A DNA stretch of 21,503 nucleotides, from NCBI GenBank assembly GCA_002372505.1, contig DFGY01000109.1, forward strand, positions 1-21,503, read 5' to 3'. The notes beneath the pieces were generated by a model. It did not search any database. It was not told the origin of the DNA and saw only the letters and a program-made list of their open reading frames with translations. Each line of letters starts with the position of its first letter. Positions within the stretch are counted from its first letter, which is position 1. Positions 1 to 8,194 of this stretch are shown piece after piece. The stretch is from Firmicutes bacterium UBA3738 (GTDB lineage: Bacteria > Bacillota > Clostridia > Peptostreptococcales > Anaerovoracaceae). The translations under genes and the position numbers were made by a program.

Positions 1-553
1 CTATGTTACCCACGACCAGACAGAGGCTATGACTCTGGGTACGAGAATCGTAGTAATGAAGGACGGCATCGTTCAGCAGATCAACACACCTGACCACCTT
101 TACAACAAGCCCTGCAACCTGTTCGTAGCAGGATTCATCGGCTCACCACAGATGAACTTCACAGATGCAGAAGTATCCGTAAACGGTGACGATGTAAGTC
201 TGAAGGTTGGGGAAAATGTAATCAGCGTACCGGCTGAGCAGGCAAAGGTCCTTAAAGAAGGCGGCTACGACGGCAAGACTATCGTTCTCGGCATCCGTCC
301 GGAAAACGTTTCCGACGATGCAGATTTCATGCAGGCTCACGCTGACAGCGTAATCGAGGCAGAAATCAAAGTTAAAGAAATGCTGGGAGCAGAAGTATTC
401 CTCTACTTCGACGTAAACGGCAGCCAGATGACTGCAAGAGTCGCTCCTCAGACCCAGCTTAATCAGGGCGACAAAGCCAGATTCGCATTGGACATGAGCA
501 AGGCTCACTTCTTCGACAAGGAAACAGAACTTAATCTGCTCTATGCAGAATAA
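1..553 (+). CDS. ugpC: Sugar ABC transporter ATP-binding protein, UgpC/MsmK type (3' part)
   Basis: The gene enters from the left edge; the reading frame begins at base 2 and about 183 C-terminal residues are visible. The first residues read YVTHDQTEAM, the switch-histidine (H-loop) motif of an ABC ATPase, so the Walker A, signature and Walker B motifs lie upstream of the window. After IVVMKDGIVQQINTPDHLY comes the TOBE-type regulatory domain, with GIRPENV and an ending NLLYAE that is typical of the MalK/UgpC/MsmK family. Such proteins energise uptake of oligosaccharides or glycerol-phosphate from the inner face of the membrane, and one ATPase often serves several importers. The gene lies 14 bases upstream of the BMP-like gene on the same strand and probably shares its transcript. 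Family assignment is firm; the sugar transported is not known, and msmX/msmK would be equally acceptable names. Confidence 0.9.
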   Translation, partial: YVTHDQTEAMTLGTRIVVMKDGIVQQINTPDHLYNKPCNLFVAGFIGSPQMNFTDAEVSVNGDDVSLKVGENVISVPAEQAKVLKEGGYDGKTIVLGIRPENVSDDADFMQAHADSVIEAEIKVKEMLGAEVFLYFDVNGSQMTARVAPQTQLNQGDKARFALDMSKAHFFDKETELNLLYAE

Positions 554-567
554 TCCGGGGTCTCAAA

Positions 568-2466
568 TTGTCGGAACTATATTACAAAGAAGCTCTAAAG
601 CTAGGAATAAAATACACTAAAGATTTGCCTACTCTCGAAGAGTTTGTCTCTCCGGCAGAATTGTCCGGGGGACAAGCTCTCGGGATAGAGCAAATCCCGC
701 TGGAACTGATTGTGGGGACGAAGAATGCAGGCAGGAACAAAGCCTTTGCCGGCAACTTCATGCCCCTTCTTGACTCTGATTCCGAATTCGCAGCAAAGTG
801 GATCGCCCTTTGCAGAGCCCACATTACGGAAGGCATAAGGGAGCCGGTAAAGGTCTACGAGTACATGAACCGGTTCTATGTGGAGGAAGGAAACAAGAGG
901 GTCAGCGTCATGAAATTCTTTGGCGCCTACAGCATTGCTGCCAATGTAATCAGAATCATACCTGCCCGGGGAGATTCGGAAGACCTTAAACTCTACAAGG
1001 AATTCATGGCCTTCTACGAGGTCAGCGGTCTCAGGACCATAGAATTCACAAAGCCGGGCAGCTATAAAAGACTTCAGAAGCTACTGGGCAAGGCCCCGAA
1101 GGAAAAATGGACCGAAGAAGAGAAAAAGGATTTCGAGTCCTTGTTTTACTATTTCCAGAAGGCCTTCGAAGAACTGAAGGACAAGAAAATGAAAATCGGC
1201 GCCGGGGATGCACTACTTGCATACCTGAGCGTTTACGGTCCCCGGGAGCTTTTCGGCAAGAGTCCCCGGGAAATAAAGCACACCGTGGAAAAGGTATGGG
1301 AGGAAATAGTCCTCCAGCAGGAAGAAAAAACTATCGACGTGAAGCTGGGCCCTGAGCAAAAGGGAAGCAGCCTTCTTAAAAAAATTCTTCCTATTTCACG
1401 GGAGAAAGAACTAAAGGTAGGCTTCATTCACGACAGAAGTCCCGCCACCTCCGGCTGGACCTACGCCCACGACAAGGGCAGGGAAATAGTACAGAGAATG
1501 CAGTCGGAATACATAAAGACAGTCCCTTATTACAACGCCATGGACAACCCGGATAAGGCTATAGCCAAGGCGGTAAAGGACAAGTGCAACGTGATTTTCA
1601 CAACCAGCACCAAGCTCTTTCCCGCCAGTCTGAAGGCGGCGGTGGAGCATCCCGAGGTGACTATACTAAACTGCTCCTTAAATACTCCTCACAGATATGT
1701 GCGCACTTATCACGCCAGGATCTACGAGGTGAAATACATAATAGGTGCCATCGCAGGGGCCTTAGCCGTCGACGGACGGGTAGGCTACATCAGCGACTAC
1801 CCTATATTCGGCCAGTTCGCCGGAATAAACGCCTTTGCCCTGGGAGTGCAGCTGACAAATCCGGGGGCAAAGGTTTATCTGGAATGGTCCACCGTAGGCG
1901 GAATAGACGAGGCCATGAAGAGGCTTACCCGGAGGGGAATAAATTTAGTTTCCGCCCAGGACAACGCCAGCATGGAGAGCAGAGATCACAGAATCCTCGG
2001 CCTTTCCCGCATGGAAGAAGGCCGCATAGTGAACCTGGTAAAGCCTATATGGCTCTGGGGGATTTACTACGACAGCATCCTGAGGCAGATAAGGGGAAGG
2101 ACTTACTACGACGACTACGAAAAGAGCGCCAAGGCGTTTAACTATTACTTCGGCCTGTCTTCGGGAGTTGTGGGCCTCAGCTACTTTGATGGTCTGCCCG
2201 TAGGTACAAGAAAGCTGGCAGGCATGCTTACGGAAGCAATTATAAGAGAGGTTACGGTTCCATTCTGCGGACCCATTAAGGAACAGACAGGAGGAGTAAT
2301 CGCGAGAAGCGGCCAGCGCCTGAGTCCGGAGCAGATACTTAACATGGACTGGCTCAATGAGAATATTGTAGGCGGCATACCCAGGTATCATGAACTGAGT
2401 GACGACGCCAGGCAGGCCGTAGACATTACCGGCATCAGCGCTTCGAAAGAAGAGGGAAGCCTATGA
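568..2466 (+). CDS. BMP-family (PnrA-like) substrate-binding domain protein with ParB-like N-terminal region
   Basis: The product has 632 residues, about twice the length of a classical BMP lipoprotein. It starts with TTG at 568, preceded by a GGGG element at 557-560; no signal peptide or lipobox is visible, so it should be cytoplasmic. Residues about 40-130 contain IPLELIVGTKNAGRNKAF and EEGNKRVSVMKFFGA, reminiscent of the ParB/sulfiredoxin-like N-terminal fold. From about residue 283 the sequence is a BMP/PnrA periplasmic-binding-like domain (KVGFIHDRSPATSGW, IIGAIAGALA, GRVGYISDYPIFGQFAGINA). BMP domains bind purine nucleosides in extracytoplasmic lipoproteins; here the domain would sense an intracellular ligand. 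The gene is followed with a 4-base overlap by a metallophosphoesterase gene, so the two are translationally coupled. The BMP assignment is strong; the ParB-like assignment and the role as a sensor are inference. Confidence 0.82.
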   Translation: MSELYYKEALKLGIKYTKDLPTLEEFVSPAELSGGQALGIEQIPLELIVGTKNAGRNKAFAGNFMPLLDSDSEFAAKWIALCRAHITEGIREPVKVYEYMNRFYVEEGNKRVSVMKFFGAYSIAANVIRIIPARGDSEDLKLYKEFMAFYEVSGLRTIEFTKPGSYKRLQKLLGKAPKEKWTEEEKKDFESLFYYFQKAFEELKDKKMKIGAGDALLAYLSVYGPRELFGKSPREIKHTVEKVWEEIVLQQEEKTIDVKLGPEQKGSSLLKKILPISREKELKVGFIHDRSPATSGWTYAHDKGREIVQRMQSEYIKTVPYYNAMDNPDKAIAKAVKDKCNVIFTTSTKLFPASLKAAVEHPEVTILNCSLNTPHRYVRTYHARIYEVKYIIGAIAGALAVDGRVGYISDYPIFGQFAGINAFALGVQLTNPGAKVYLEWSTVGGIDEAMKRLTRRGINLVSAQDNASMESRDHRILGLSRMEEGRIVNLVKPIWLWGIYYDSILRQIRGRTYYDDYEKSAKAFNYYFGLSSGVVGLSYFDGLPVGTRKLAGMLTEAIIREVTVPFCGPIKEQTGGVIARSGQRLSPEQILNMDWLNENIVGGIPRYHELSDDARQAVDITGISASKEEGSL

Positions 2467-3059
2467 GAATATTAACTGTCTCCGATGTGGAAGCTAAAAA
2501 GTATTACGACCATTACCGGGCCGGAGCGCTTAAGGGAATAGACCTTATTCTCAGCTGCGGGGATTTGAAAAGGCAGTACCTTGAATTTCTCGTAACCATG
2601 GCCGGCTGTCCTCTCCTTTACGTAAGAGGCAACCACGACGACGGATTCGTAAATGAGCCGCCGGAAGGCTGCACCTGCATTGACGGGGAAGTGGTAAGGG
2701 TAGGCGGTCTGAGAATTGCCGGACTTGGTGGCTGCCACAAATATCGGGACGGTCTGAACATGTACACTGAAGGAGAAATGGCCAGGCGCTACATGAGAAT
2801 GCTTCCTTCCATAGTGAAGAGCGGCGGCATAGATATTCTCCTTACTCATGCGCCGGCCTACGGACTTGGAGACATGGACACAATTCCCCACAGGGGATTT
2901 AACACATTCAAAAAAATCATGGACAAGCACAAACCTGCCTACATGATTCACGGCCACATTCACATGACCTATGGAATAAATGTCGACAGAGTAATAGAAT
3001 ATAAAGAGACTACAATAATAAACGCCTATGAGAGCTATATAATAGAAATTGATGATTGA
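2463..3059 (+). CDS. Calcineurin-like metallophosphoesterase
   Basis: This 198-residue protein shows the ordered metal-binding blocks of the calcineurin-like phosphoesterase superfamily: SDVE at residues 7-10, SCGDLK, RGNHDD, LTHAP and HGHIHM. The first block usually reads DxH; here it is D-V-E, so one metal ligand differs from the standard motif, which may be a trait of this subfamily. The ATG overlaps the stop of the preceding BMP-domain gene (ATGA), which argues for co-translation and a shared role. It is about 200 residues long, as in small single-domain YfcE-like phosphodiesterases, with no signal peptide. The natural substrate cannot be read from the sequence; a cyclic-nucleotide or phosphodiester substrate is possible. 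An 87-base gap separates it from the sugar kinase, which may have its own promoter. Confidence 0.85.
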   Translation: MRILTVSDVEAKKYYDHYRAGALKGIDLILSCGDLKRQYLEFLVTMAGCPLLYVRGNHDDGFVNEPPEGCTCIDGEVVRVGGLRIAGLGGCHKYRDGLNMYTEGEMARRYMRMLPSIVKSGGIDILLTHAPAYGLGDMDTIPHRGFNTFKKIMDKHKPAYMIHGHIHMTYGINVDRVIEYKETTIINAYESYIIEIDD

Positions 3060-3146
3060 ATGATTGTCAGATTCATGGGACATACGAAAGTTATGTACTA
3101 GATACTGGCGACAGAATTGTTATTGATGCAACAAGAGAGTAAAACT

Positions 3147-4184
3147 ATGAAAAAAATCATTTCGATTGGTGAAGTATTAATAGACTTAACCCAAACCGGG
3201 TCGGATGAAAAAGGTAATCCGATTTTTGCTGCATATCCCGGAGGTGCTCCGGCCAACGTTGCAGTTGCGGCGGCCAGGCTGGGAGCAAAGGCGGGCTTTG
3301 CAGGAAAAATCGGTTGTGACGGCTTCGGAGATATTCTTCGTTACACACTGGTGAAGGAAGGCGTGGACACACCATTCCTTTACCGCACAGATGAGCAGCC
3401 TACAACTCTGGCCATCGTCCACGTAGACGAGGCGGGAGAGAGAAGCTTTAGCTTTTACAGAAATCCGGGAGCCGACACTCAGATAACAGAGGAGGAAGCC
3501 CTGGCCATTCTTGGGGCCGGCGAGCCGGGCGCGGCAGCGAGTGCCGAAAAGCCGGCGGTGCTACACTTCGGCAGCCTCAGCCTCACAACGGAGCCTTCCC
3601 GGTCGGCGGTGCTGAAACTGGTGGAGCAGGCAAAGACAGAGGGCGTAATTATCAGCTACGACCCTAACTACAGACCGGCTCTCTGGGACAGCGTGGAGGC
3701 GGCCATAGAAATGATGAAGGTGCCTCTGGGCAGCGTAGACATTCTTAAAATCGCAGACAACGAACTTGAAATGCTTACGGGTGAGGCGGATCCGGAAAAG
3801 GGTAGTCAGGCACTTTTGGACATGGGAATATCACTGGTGATGATTACCTTGGGCTCCGAGGGAGTCTACTACAGATTCAAAGGTGGCTGCGGGAAAGTCG
3901 CCGGGGAAAAGGTCCTGGTGGCCGACACTAACGGCGCCGGGGACACATTCCTGGGAGCGGTTATCTGCAAATTGACGGAAAGAGTAAGGGCTGGAATTGA
4001 GTCCGGAAAGTACCCGGCAGGCAAAAGCGTTAAAGAATCAATTAATGAGATGGATGACGAAGAACTGCAGCAGGTCTTAAGCTACGGCAATCGTGCTGCG
4101 GCGCTGACCTGCTCAAGGCCGGGAGCCATTCCCGCCATGCCCTACCTGAGTGAAATAGAAGAGGAAATGAGAGATGACAGATAA
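3147..4184 (+). CDS. PfkB-family carbohydrate kinase, probable fructokinase
   Basis: The protein begins MKKIISIGEVLIDLTQTG and has the PfkB N-terminal block PGGAPANVAVAAARLG and the C-terminal block NGAGDTFLGAV, in which D266 is the expected catalytic base. At 345 residues it is of normal length. The ATG at 3147 is preferred because GAGAG at 3135-3139 lies 7 bases upstream; an upstream in-frame TTG at 3117 would add ten unrelated residues. The family phosphorylates sugars or nucleosides with ATP. Fructose is the likely substrate because the next gene, overlapping by 11 bases, encodes an amylosucrase-like enzyme that releases fructose from sucrose. Residues 115-130 contain an alanine/glycine/glutamate-rich stretch that looks like a low-conservation insert. 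Ribokinase or 2-keto-3-deoxygluconate kinase remain alternatives. Confidence 0.87.
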   Translation: MKKIISIGEVLIDLTQTGSDEKGNPIFAAYPGGAPANVAVAAARLGAKAGFAGKIGCDGFGDILRYTLVKEGVDTPFLYRTDEQPTTLAIVHVDEAGERSFSFYRNPGADTQITEEEALAILGAGEPGAAASAEKPAVLHFGSLSLTTEPSRSAVLKLVEQAKTEGVIISYDPNYRPALWDSVEAAIEMMKVPLGSVDILKIADNELEMLTGEADPEKGSQALLDMGISLVMITLGSEGVYYRFKGGCGKVAGEKVLVADTNGAGDTFLGAVICKLTERVRAGIESGKYPAGKSVKESINEMDDEELQQVLSYGNRAAALTCSRPGAIPAMPYLSEIEEEMRDDR

Positions 4185-5952
4185 GCCGATAAGAGAAAGC
4201 GCTCACTTCGAAGAATTAAAGTGGCTCTATATGGAACTTTACAGGGATGAGCATGCTTTTGAATTTCTCGTAAATGTACTGGAAGAGCGCTTGCAGGAAC
4301 GCCTTGATGAAAGAAAGGCGGCCGGGAAAAAGTCCGGCAAGAAGAAGGGCAAAAATATTTCCCTGGGCATGATGATGTACACGGAAAACTTTGGAGGTAA
4401 CCTTAAAGGCGTCGCGAAAAAGCTTTCCTATCTGGAGGAGTGCGGCATCGACTATCTTCACCTCATGCCTCTCTTAGAGACCCCGGAAGGAAAGAGCGAC
4501 GGCGGCTATGCCGTATCTGATTTCAGAAGGGTCCAGCCTGAGCTGGGAACCATGGAGGATCTGGAAGATCTGGCGGCGGCCTGCAGGAAAAAGGGCATAG
4601 CTCTTTGCCTGGATTACGTCCTTAATCACACCAGCGACGAGCATGTGTGGGCCAAGGCGGCAAAGGCGGGAGAGCCCGAGGCTCAGGCCCGCTATTACAT
4701 GTACGACAACTGGGACATTCCAAATAAATATGACGAGACAACACCCGAAGTATTTCCGGAAACGGCCCCGGGGAATTTTACCTGGGTGCCGGAGTGCGGA
4801 AAGGTTGTGATGACATCCTTCCACCCTTATCAGTGGGACCTTAATTACCATAATCCCACAGTCTTTAACGACATGACGGACAATCTTCTTTATCTGGCTA
4901 ACAGGGGAGTGGATATTATCAGGCTGGACGCCATTCCATATATATGGAAGCAGTTGGGCACCAATTCCAGGAACCTGCCTCAGGTCCACACCATCGTCCG
5001 TATGATGAAGCTGGCATGCCTCATGGTCTGCCCGGAGGTAAAGCTTCTGGGTGAAGTGGTAATGGAGCCGAAGGAAGTGGTGCCTTATTTCGGCAGGGCA
5101 GGCAAGACGGAATGTGACATGCTCTATAACGTCACAATGATGTGTACCCTTTGGCACACCATCGCCACTAAGGATACCAGACTCTTAAGACATCAGATGG
5201 AGCAGGTATATGCCCTGCCTAAGGAATATATTTTCCAGAACTATTTAAGATGCCATGACGACATTGGCTGGGGACTGGACTACGGATTCCTGGGGGGCTT
5301 CGGCGTAGATGAAGTGGCTCATAAAAAATTCTTAAGTGACTGGTTTACCGGGAACTTCTACGGCAGCAAGGCAAGAGGTGAGCTTTACAACGTTTCCCAT
5401 TCCATGGGAGACGCGCGCCTTTGCGGTACCACCGCTTCCCTTTGCGGCATCGAAGCCTCCGCCTACGAAGGAGATGAAGAGGGGGTCCGCCTGGGAACTA
5501 GCTGCGACATTATGCTTCACGCATGGGTGCTGACCCAGCGGGGCATCCCCGTAATATACAGCGGCGACGAAGTGGGCCAGCTTAACGACTACAGCTACCA
5601 CGAAGACCCGATGAAACTTCATGATTCCCGCTACATTCACCGGGGCGCCTTTGACTGGAATCTGGCCGAGGAAAGAAATATTCCCGGCACCGTCGCCTCG
5701 GAAATATTCAACGCCCTTAAGGAGCTTCGGGAAATGCGCAGCAATAGCGCAGTATTCTCGGACGATGCGGAAATGTACGTCATATATCCCGACGGAAAAG
5801 ACTACATGTGGGACGACAGCGTCATTGCAATAAAGCGCGTCTTCAAAAAAGAAACCGCCATAGGACTCTTTAACTTCTCCCCCTGGCCCAAGGACATAGT
5901 GCTCGGCGGAGAGGAGCACCACCTGGAACCTTACGGATATGAGTGGAGATGA
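4174..5952 (+). CDS. GH13 glucosidase/glucosyltransferase, amylosucrase-like
   Basis: This 592-residue protein has an N-terminal helical segment (about 1-60, ending in a lysine-rich stretch) followed by a GH13 (beta/alpha)8 barrel. The conserved regions are visible: CLDYVLNHTSDEH, IIRLDAIPYIW with nucleophile D252, LLGEVVMEP with acid/base E294, and RCHDDIGWG with D362 as transition-state stabiliser. The long N-terminus, the HDDIGW block and YMYDNWDIPNKYDETTPEVFP resemble amylosucrase (GH13 subfamily 4), which transfers glucose from sucrose to an alpha-1,4-glucan and frees fructose. No signal peptide is present, so it acts in the cytoplasm on imported sucrose. The start overlaps the kinase gene and a GAGG element precedes it. 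A sucrose hydrolase of the same subfamily is the main alternative. Probably the last gene of the operon. Confidence 0.82.
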   Translation: MTDKPIRESAHFEELKWLYMELYRDEHAFEFLVNVLEERLQERLDERKAAGKKSGKKKGKNISLGMMMYTENFGGNLKGVAKKLSYLEECGIDYLHLMPLLETPEGKSDGGYAVSDFRRVQPELGTMEDLEDLAAACRKKGIALCLDYVLNHTSDEHVWAKAAKAGEPEAQARYYMYDNWDIPNKYDETTPEVFPETAPGNFTWVPECGKVVMTSFHPYQWDLNYHNPTVFNDMTDNLLYLANRGVDIIRLDAIPYIWKQLGTNSRNLPQVHTIVRMMKLACLMVCPEVKLLGEVVMEPKEVVPYFGRAGKTECDMLYNVTMMCTLWHTIATKDTRLLRHQMEQVYALPKEYIFQNYLRCHDDIGWGLDYGFLGGFGVDEVAHKKFLSDWFTGNFYGSKARGELYNVSHSMGDARLCGTTASLCGIEASAYEGDEEGVRLGTSCDIMLHAWVLTQRGIPVIYSGDEVGQLNDYSYHEDPMKLHDSRYIHRGAFDWNLAEERNIPGTVASEIFNALKELREMRSNSAVFSDDAEMYVIYPDGKDYMWDDSVIAIKRVFKKETAIGLFNFSPWPKDIVLGGEEHHLEPYGYEWR

Positions 5953-5954
5953 TG

Positions 5955-6023
5955 GAAGGTGACAGGGAGACGGCGTTTCACGGGGACAGGCTTTTTGAAA
6001 CATGGGGACGGTTCAGCGTTCCA
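5955..6023. repeat. REP-like repeat, copy A
   Basis: The core at 5975-6001 runs from GTTTCA to TGAAAC around CGGGGACAGGC, an inverted pair able to form a hairpin. It is preceded by GGTGACAGGGAGACGG and followed by GGGGACGGTTC. The same blocks recur at 7740, 13227 and 16422. It lies between the sucrose block and the broken rhuM gene. Confidence 0.75.
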
Positions 6024-6025
6024 CG

Positions 6026-6055
6026 TTGACAAACATATGTTCTCATCGGTATAAT
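6026..6055 (+). promoter_or_regulatory. Near-consensus sigma-A promoter of the rhuM remnant
   Basis: TTGACA at 6026-6031 and TATAAT at 6050-6055 are both perfect consensus hexamers separated by 18 bases. Transcription would begin near 6062, just upstream of AGGGAGGG at 6071-6078 and the TTG start at 6085. It could also feed the downstream dpaL gene. Confidence 0.75.
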
Positions 6056-6084
6056 GTTCATAGTGAAGAAAGGGAGGGTCAGAC

Positions 6085-6509
6085 TTGAAAGATTTTTCGA
6101 AAGAAATGCAAATGGTGCTGTACAAATCTGATGAAGGTGATGTAACAGTAGACGCATACATAAAGGATGAAACCATCTGGATAACACAAAAGGCAATGGC
6201 AGAGCTTTTTGGCGTTCAAGTGCCTGATATTTCGAAGCATTTAAAGAATATCTACCAAGAAGGAGAACTTGTTCAAGATGCAACTGTTTCCAAAATGGAA
6301 ATAGTTCAACAAGAAGGGAATCGACAGGTAAAGCGTGACACTACCTTCTACAACCTTGATGCAATCATTTCAGTGTGCTGAGAGATAAGGGCAAGGTATC
6401 ACACCGGCAGGCATTGGAGAAAGCTCATGGAGAATACGCGGTGTTCAACCGAACCCAGCCAATAGATTCGGACTTTGATAAAGTTGTTAAGCAAATGATA
6501 GAAGAATAG
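6085..6509 (+). pseudogene. RhuM-family protein, broken by internal deletion and frameshift
   Basis: From the TTG at 6085 (AGGGAGGG seven bases upstream) 98 codons read as the N-terminus of a RhuM/virulence-type protein: TVDAYIKDETIWITQKAMAE, LFGVQVPDISKHLKNIYQEG and TFYNLDAIISV. The frame then stops at 6379-6381. In another frame 6375-6509 continues with KGKVSHRQALEKAHGEYAVF and DSDFDKVVKQMIEE, which matches the C-terminal end of the same family. Intact RhuM proteins are over 300 residues, so the middle is missing and the junction is out of frame. RhuM genes are often found in accessory or restriction loci; the biochemical function is not established. The remnant is enclosed by repeat copies A and B, and its promoter is intact. 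Confidence in family is good from the N-terminal block. Confidence 0.8.
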
Positions 6510-6512
6510 TCT

Positions 6513-6540
6513 ACGCGTTTTACAATGACAGGAGAACCCT
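6513..6540. repeat. REP-like repeat fragment, copy B
   Basis: The stretch contains CGCGTTT followed by ATGACAGGAGAACC. The second block matches the reverse of the first hairpin arm at 11516-11552 and also 16473-16484. It ends 1-2 bases before the dpaL start codon and contains that gene's AGGAGA ribosome binding site. Confidence 0.6.
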
Positions 6541-6541
6541 T

Positions 6542-7738
6542 ATGAACGATATAAAATTGACGGAAATAAAAGCCATTGCGGCAAACAAAAGGTGGGATGA
6601 TTTCTTTTCTGTGGAGAACGCGGGAAAGGCGAGGGAATTCCACGAAGGGATACCGGAATACGAAAAGACTCCTCTTGCATGTCTCTCGGACTTGGCGGAT
6701 TATCTTGGAGTGAAAGGGCTGTATGTAAAGGATGAAAGTTACCGGTTTGGCCTGAATGCTTTCAAGGGCCTCGGAGGAAGCTACGCTGTAAGCAAGCACA
6801 TCGCCGGTCTCCTCGGAAAAGACGAGATATCCTTTGAAGAGATAATTTCACCGGAAGTCAAAGAGACAATCAAAGATCTGACATTCGTTACGGCAACGGA
6901 CGGCAACCACGGACGCGGAGTCGCCTGGACTGCGAATAAACTGGGAGTAAAGAGCGTAGTATATATGCCAAAAGGTAGCGCCCTGGAAAGGCACGAGAAC
7001 ATCAGAGCCCTTGGAGCCGACGCGAGCATTACAGAGTACAACTACGATGATACAGTCAGAATCGCACAGAAACAGGCGGAGGAAAATGGCTGGGTATTCA
7101 TACAGGATACGGCGTGGGAAGAATATGAGGAAATTCCCGCGAACATCATGCTGGGATACACGACTCTCGCCCTCGAAGCCTTTGAAGAATTGGGCGATGT
7201 CAGACCGACTCATGTATTTCTTCAGGCCGGAGTCGGAGCCATGTCGGGAGCGATGACAGGGATAATCACCAGCTATTATGGTGATGACAGCCCGGTAATA
7301 ACAATAGTCGAACCTGACAGAGCGGACTGTATCTACAAGACTGCAGAGGCAGCCGATGGGAAGCTTCACATAGTTGAAGGCGACCTGGATACCATGATGG
7401 CAGGCCTCGCCTGCGGTGAACCATGCACGATAGGCTGGGATCTCATCGGTGCTCACGCCGACTTTGTCATGTCCGTCCCGGAAGCAGTTGCAGCCAGAGG
7501 AATGAGAATTCTGGGGAATCCAATGGGCAGCGACACAAGAGTCATCTCAGGAGAAAGCGGCGCGGTTACAACAGGAATAGTATACGATCTAATGACAGAC
7601 GAGACCTTGACGGAATTCAAAAACAAGATCGGCCTTGATGAAAACTCCGTCATCCTCCTCGTATCGACAGAAGGAGATACAGACAAAGAGAACTACCGCC
7701 ACATCGTATGGGACGGAGCCAACAGCGCAAAAAGATAA
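6542..7738 (+). CDS. dpaL: Diaminopropionate ammonia-lyase
   Basis: The 398-residue product has the length and motifs of the YgeX/DpaL family of fold-type II PLP enzymes. The PLP-binding lysine is K75 in GLNAFKGLGGSYA; TDGNHGRGVAW is the substrate/phosphate-side loop, and LQAGVGAMSGAM is the glycine-rich PLP-phosphate loop. The enzyme converts 2,3-diaminopropionate to pyruvate and two ammonia and usually acts as a cytoplasmic homodimer; it also degrades D-serine weakly in known members. The ATG at 6542 is preceded by AGGAGA with 6-base spacing, which is part of a dispersed repeat. It stands alone between repeat copies B and C, without the ygeW/ygeY-type neighbours seen in purine-catabolic clusters, so a role in amino-acid catabolism or detoxification is likely. 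Threonine dehydratase-like enzymes are the distant alternative. Confidence 0.92.
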   Translation: MNDIKLTEIKAIAANKRWDDFFSVENAGKAREFHEGIPEYEKTPLACLSDLADYLGVKGLYVKDESYRFGLNAFKGLGGSYAVSKHIAGLLGKDEISFEEIISPEVKETIKDLTFVTATDGNHGRGVAWTANKLGVKSVVYMPKGSALERHENIRALGADASITEYNYDDTVRIAQKQAEENGWVFIQDTAWEEYEEIPANIMLGYTTLALEAFEELGDVRPTHVFLQAGVGAMSGAMTGIITSYYGDDSPVITIVEPDRADCIYKTAEAADGKLHIVEGDLDTMMAGLACGEPCTIGWDLIGAHADFVMSVPEAVAARGMRILGNPMGSDTRVISGESGAVTTGIVYDLMTDETLTEFKNKIGLDENSVILLVSTEGDTDKENYRHIVWDGANSAKR

Positions 7739-7739
7739 C

Positions 7740-7792
7740 AACGTTTCACGGGGACAGGCTTTTTGAAACATGATAACCGTCCCCTTTGTCAT
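7740..7792. repeat. REP-like repeat, copy C
   Basis: Core 7743-7769 from GTTTCA to TGAAAC is nearly identical to copy A. It continues into ACCGTCCCCTTTGTCAT at 7776-7792, which ends on the base before the stop codon of the minus-strand HEPN gene. The same 17 bases recur exactly at 8598-8614. Confidence 0.8.
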
Positions 7793-8194
7793 CTATAGCA
7801 CTGAAGCGGCTGTAAGGAATACCCGGACTTCTTCAATAAGAATCTTTGCCTTTTCCAAGATATCTACAACTTCCATATCGGTAGGCTCATAGAAATCCTC
7901 GTAGTCTGCCTGCTCGCGAAAGTCGGAAATATTACGGATTATTTTGGATGTTTGTTTGCTGAATTCGCCGGTCTTCACGTGAAATTGGTTAAAGTGTGCA
8001 ATAACGCCGCTGTGCTTACTGCTGTCAAAACCGTCTAATGCATTGACTGCACGTATAGCGTGGAAAATAGCATAATAAGATCGATTAAGTGCTACATTGT
8101 AGAACTTATCATTATAGAGGCTTTCCGCGGCATTAATATCGTCAATAGCCTTTTCAAATCTATATTTCGATAAGTCTTTTACGCTGCCGGCCAT
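7793..8194 (-). CDS. HEPN-domain protein, toxin of a HEPN-MNT pair
   Basis: This 133-residue helical protein has the HEPN signature NRSYYAIFHAIRAVN at residues 37-51, with R38 and H45 forming an R-x6-H arrangement of the kind that forms the RNase or AMP-acceptor site in HEPN proteins. It is the typical length for the family. The gene starts with ATG at 8194 inside the end of the nucleotidyltransferase gene (16-base overlap), so the two are co-translated. In type VII toxin-antitoxin systems the HEPN protein cleaves RNA and the MNT partner silences it by adding AMP to the toxin. Here the antitoxin gene comes first. The pair stands between two exact copies of a 17-nt repeat. An alternative is a drug-nucleotidylation accessory protein, but the pairing favours toxin-antitoxin. 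Confidence 0.82.
   Translation of the reverse strand: MAGSVKDLSKYRFEKAIDDINAAESLYNDKFYNVALNRSYYAIFHAIRAVNALDGFDSSKHSGVIAHFNQFHVKTGEFSKQTSKIIRNISDFREQADYEDFYEPTDMEVVDILEKAKILIEEVRVFLTAASVL

Noticed and set aside
4474..5157. A minus-strand frame of 227 codons inside the GH13 gene
   Set aside because: The GH13 frame carries all catalytic motifs; the antisense frame has none.
5955..7792. Insertion sequence carrying rhuM and dpaL
   Set aside because: No transposase gene or terminal inverted repeats with target duplication could be found; the repeats are better explained as REP-like elements.
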